This document shows positions 5,189 through 6,164 of a stretch of 6,164 nucleotides of DNA, piece by piece. Location: positions 1 through 6,164 of the forward strand of contig CANQOD010000073.1 in assembly GCA_947625395.1 (NCBI GenBank), written 5' to 3'. Numbering within the stretch: the first letter of the stretch is position 1; every line of letters begins with the position of its first letter. This stretch comes from an uncultured Bacilli bacterium. Its GTDB lineage: Bacteria; Bacillota_I; Bacilli_A; RF39; UBA660. A program made the position numbers and the translations under genes. The notes below the pieces were generated by a model that was not told the origin of the DNA, ran no database searches, and saw nothing but the letters and a program-made list of their open reading frames with translations.

Positions 5189-6164
5189 TTATTTCTCCCC
5201 CTGTTCTAATAAAGAAAGCCATGAAGTCATGATGTTTTCAGGTAAATACGTTTCGATGCTTTCTCTACCATTTTTTCCTAACTGCTTTCGTATTTTAGGT
5301 TGTTTGACTAAATCGTCGATTTTCTTTAAGTAAGCTTCTTTGTTGCGATGCTTGATTAAATAGCCATTATATCCACTTCGAATAATTTCTCTTGCACCTT
5401 CCGCAGAATCATAAGCTATGCAAGGAATTCCATGACTCATCGCCTCTAAAAGAACAATTCCAAAGCTTTCTGTATAAGAAGTCATTAAATAAATAGAAGA
5501 TTGATGCAGGAGCTTGGCAATGGCATCACTTTTTTGAAAGCCATGAAGCGTTACATAAGAGGTTAAGCCTTTGACTTTGATTTCTTTTTCAATGGCTTCT
5601 CTTTCCGGACCATCCCCTATGATTTCTAAATGCCAATCAGGATAACGATTTTTGAGTGTTTTGGCAATCGTGATTAAATCCATATAGCCTTTTTCTTTAG
5701 AAAGACGTCCTACAGAAATAAATCTCTTTTCATTGAGTGGGGAAACTTTTTTGGGAACATTTTCAAGCATATTTGGAATATAGACACATTTACAATGATA
5801 AGGTTTCATTTTCTGTTGATAAAATTTTTCCAAGTCTTTGGATACTAAAACAAGCTGGTCTAAATCTTTACAGGAACGAATAATTTCACGTGCGTATTTT
5901 TCATTCTGATGGTGATGATTATGTTCCCAACCTATTTTGAGGGCCTTTTCTTGTCCATATAAAGAAAGCCATTCATCTAAAATATCTCTTGTTGCAATGA
6001 AAATATCCGCATCACTGTTTTTGATAGCTTCTATCATTTTCTTTTTGCGCAAGTAAAGTGTTTGAATCCCAATTACACCCTCTTTGATGATTTTTAAAAG
6101 TTGCTTTTTGGATAATGCGTCTTTAAATTCTTTTCGGTTCGGTTTTCTATCTTTGACTAAATAA
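5189..6164 (-). CDS. GT4-family glycosyltransferase, 5' end beyond window
   Basis: The 3' part (324 complete codons visible) of a GT-B fold retaining glycosyltransferase of family GT4. The reading frame stays open to the right edge, so the true start lies outside. The TTG at 6052 is an internal codon, not a start, because the 37 codons before it continue the helical region usual for the GT4 N-terminal domain. Counting from the first complete codon, the inter-domain region carries WEHNHHH (79-85). The C-terminal domain follows with SVGRLSKEKG (150-159), IIGDGPE (181-187), the donor-binding E-x7-E motif ESFGIVLLE (232-240) and GYNGYL (264-269). It should transfer a sugar from a nucleotide donor to a membrane-linked acceptor in the cytoplasm. 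The donor is not predictable. It precedes the Alg14-like gene by one nucleotide, which places it in the same surface-glycan assembly operon. Confidence 0.88.
   Translation of the reverse strand, partial: YLVKDRKPNRKEFKDALSKKQLLKIIKEGVIGIQTLYLRKKKMIEAIKNSDADIFIATRDILDEWLSLYGQEKALKIGWEHNHHHQNEKYAREIIRSCKDLDQLVLVSKDLEKFYQQKMKPYHCKCVYIPNMLENVPKKVSPLNEKRFISVGRLSKEKGYMDLITIAKTLKNRYPDWHLEIIGDGPEREAIEKEIKVKGLTSYVTLHGFQKSDAIAKLLHQSSIYLMTSYTESFGIVLLEAMSHGIPCIAYDSAEGAREIIRSGYNGYLIKHRNKEAYLKKIDDLVKQPKIRKQLGKNGRESIETYLPENIMTSWLSLLEQGEK

Noticed and set aside
1..6164. Mycoplasma-type genetic code (TGA as tryptophan)
   Set aside because: Tryptophans are encoded by TGG and the Alg13-GtrA gene stops at TGA exactly where its GtrA domain ends, so the standard bacterial code fits.
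1..6164. Mobile elements, tRNA, rRNA, riboswitches
   Set aside because: No transposase or integrase motifs, no terminal inverted repeats, no tRNA-like cloverleaf, and leaders too short for a riboswitch were seen.

Overview
The window is AT-rich (by eye about one third G+C) with long A and T homopolymers, and every convincing gene lies on the minus strand. Strong GGAGG-type ribosome binding sites, ordinary TGA and TAA stops, TGG for tryptophan, Lys-rich membrane-anchored surface proteins and repeated GDGTKENPY motifs point to a low-G+C Gram-positive bacterium. My guess is an uncultured gut-type Bacilli/Erysipelotrichia-like lineage. This is inferred from style, since no rRNA or other marker gene is present.

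Reading in the direction of transcription (high to low coordinates), the first block is a glycan-assembly operon. It contains a GT4-family glycosyltransferase whose 5' end lies beyond the right edge (6164 to 5189), an Alg14/PssD-like subunit (5187 to 4723), and an Alg13/PssE-like catalytic subunit fused to a four-helix GtrA-like membrane domain (4723 to 3830). These genes are coupled by a 1-nt gap and a TAATG overlap. The block probably adds sugars to a lipid-linked precursor of a surface polysaccharide or glycolipid at the inner face of the membrane. The GtrA domain may link that step to lipid-sugar translocation.

After a short gap with a candidate promoter (3747-3775) comes a two-gene unit. 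It encodes a small membrane-anchored helical protein of unknown function (3721 to 3140) and, overlapping it by 14 nt, a membrane-anchored phosphodiester glycosidase-family protein (NAGPA/COG4632 EpsL-like; 3153 to 1888). A terminator hairpin overlaps the glycosidase stop codon.

The 247-nt intergenic region 1641-1887 is unusually structured. It has two hairpin terminators, about 80 bp of AT-tracts repeating every ~10 bp (predicted curved DNA), and an extended -10 promoter jammed against the second terminator. That promoter would drive the last unit: a surface protein with two tandem DUF6273-like repeats (1640 to 234), then, one nucleotide later, the N-terminus of a second glycosidase-family paralog cut by the left edge (232 to 1). 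The paralog shares a membrane-proximal motif (FWI..AMTTM.HQYLA..LY) with the complete glycosidase.

Taken together, this looks like a cell-envelope locus: cytoplasmic and membrane enzymes that build a glycan, followed by several surface-anchored proteins that could trim, bind or sense it. The components belong to recognisable families except the 193-aa helical protein. The Alg13-GtrA fusion, the paired glycosidase paralogs and the curved-DNA/terminator/promoter block are the least ordinary parts.
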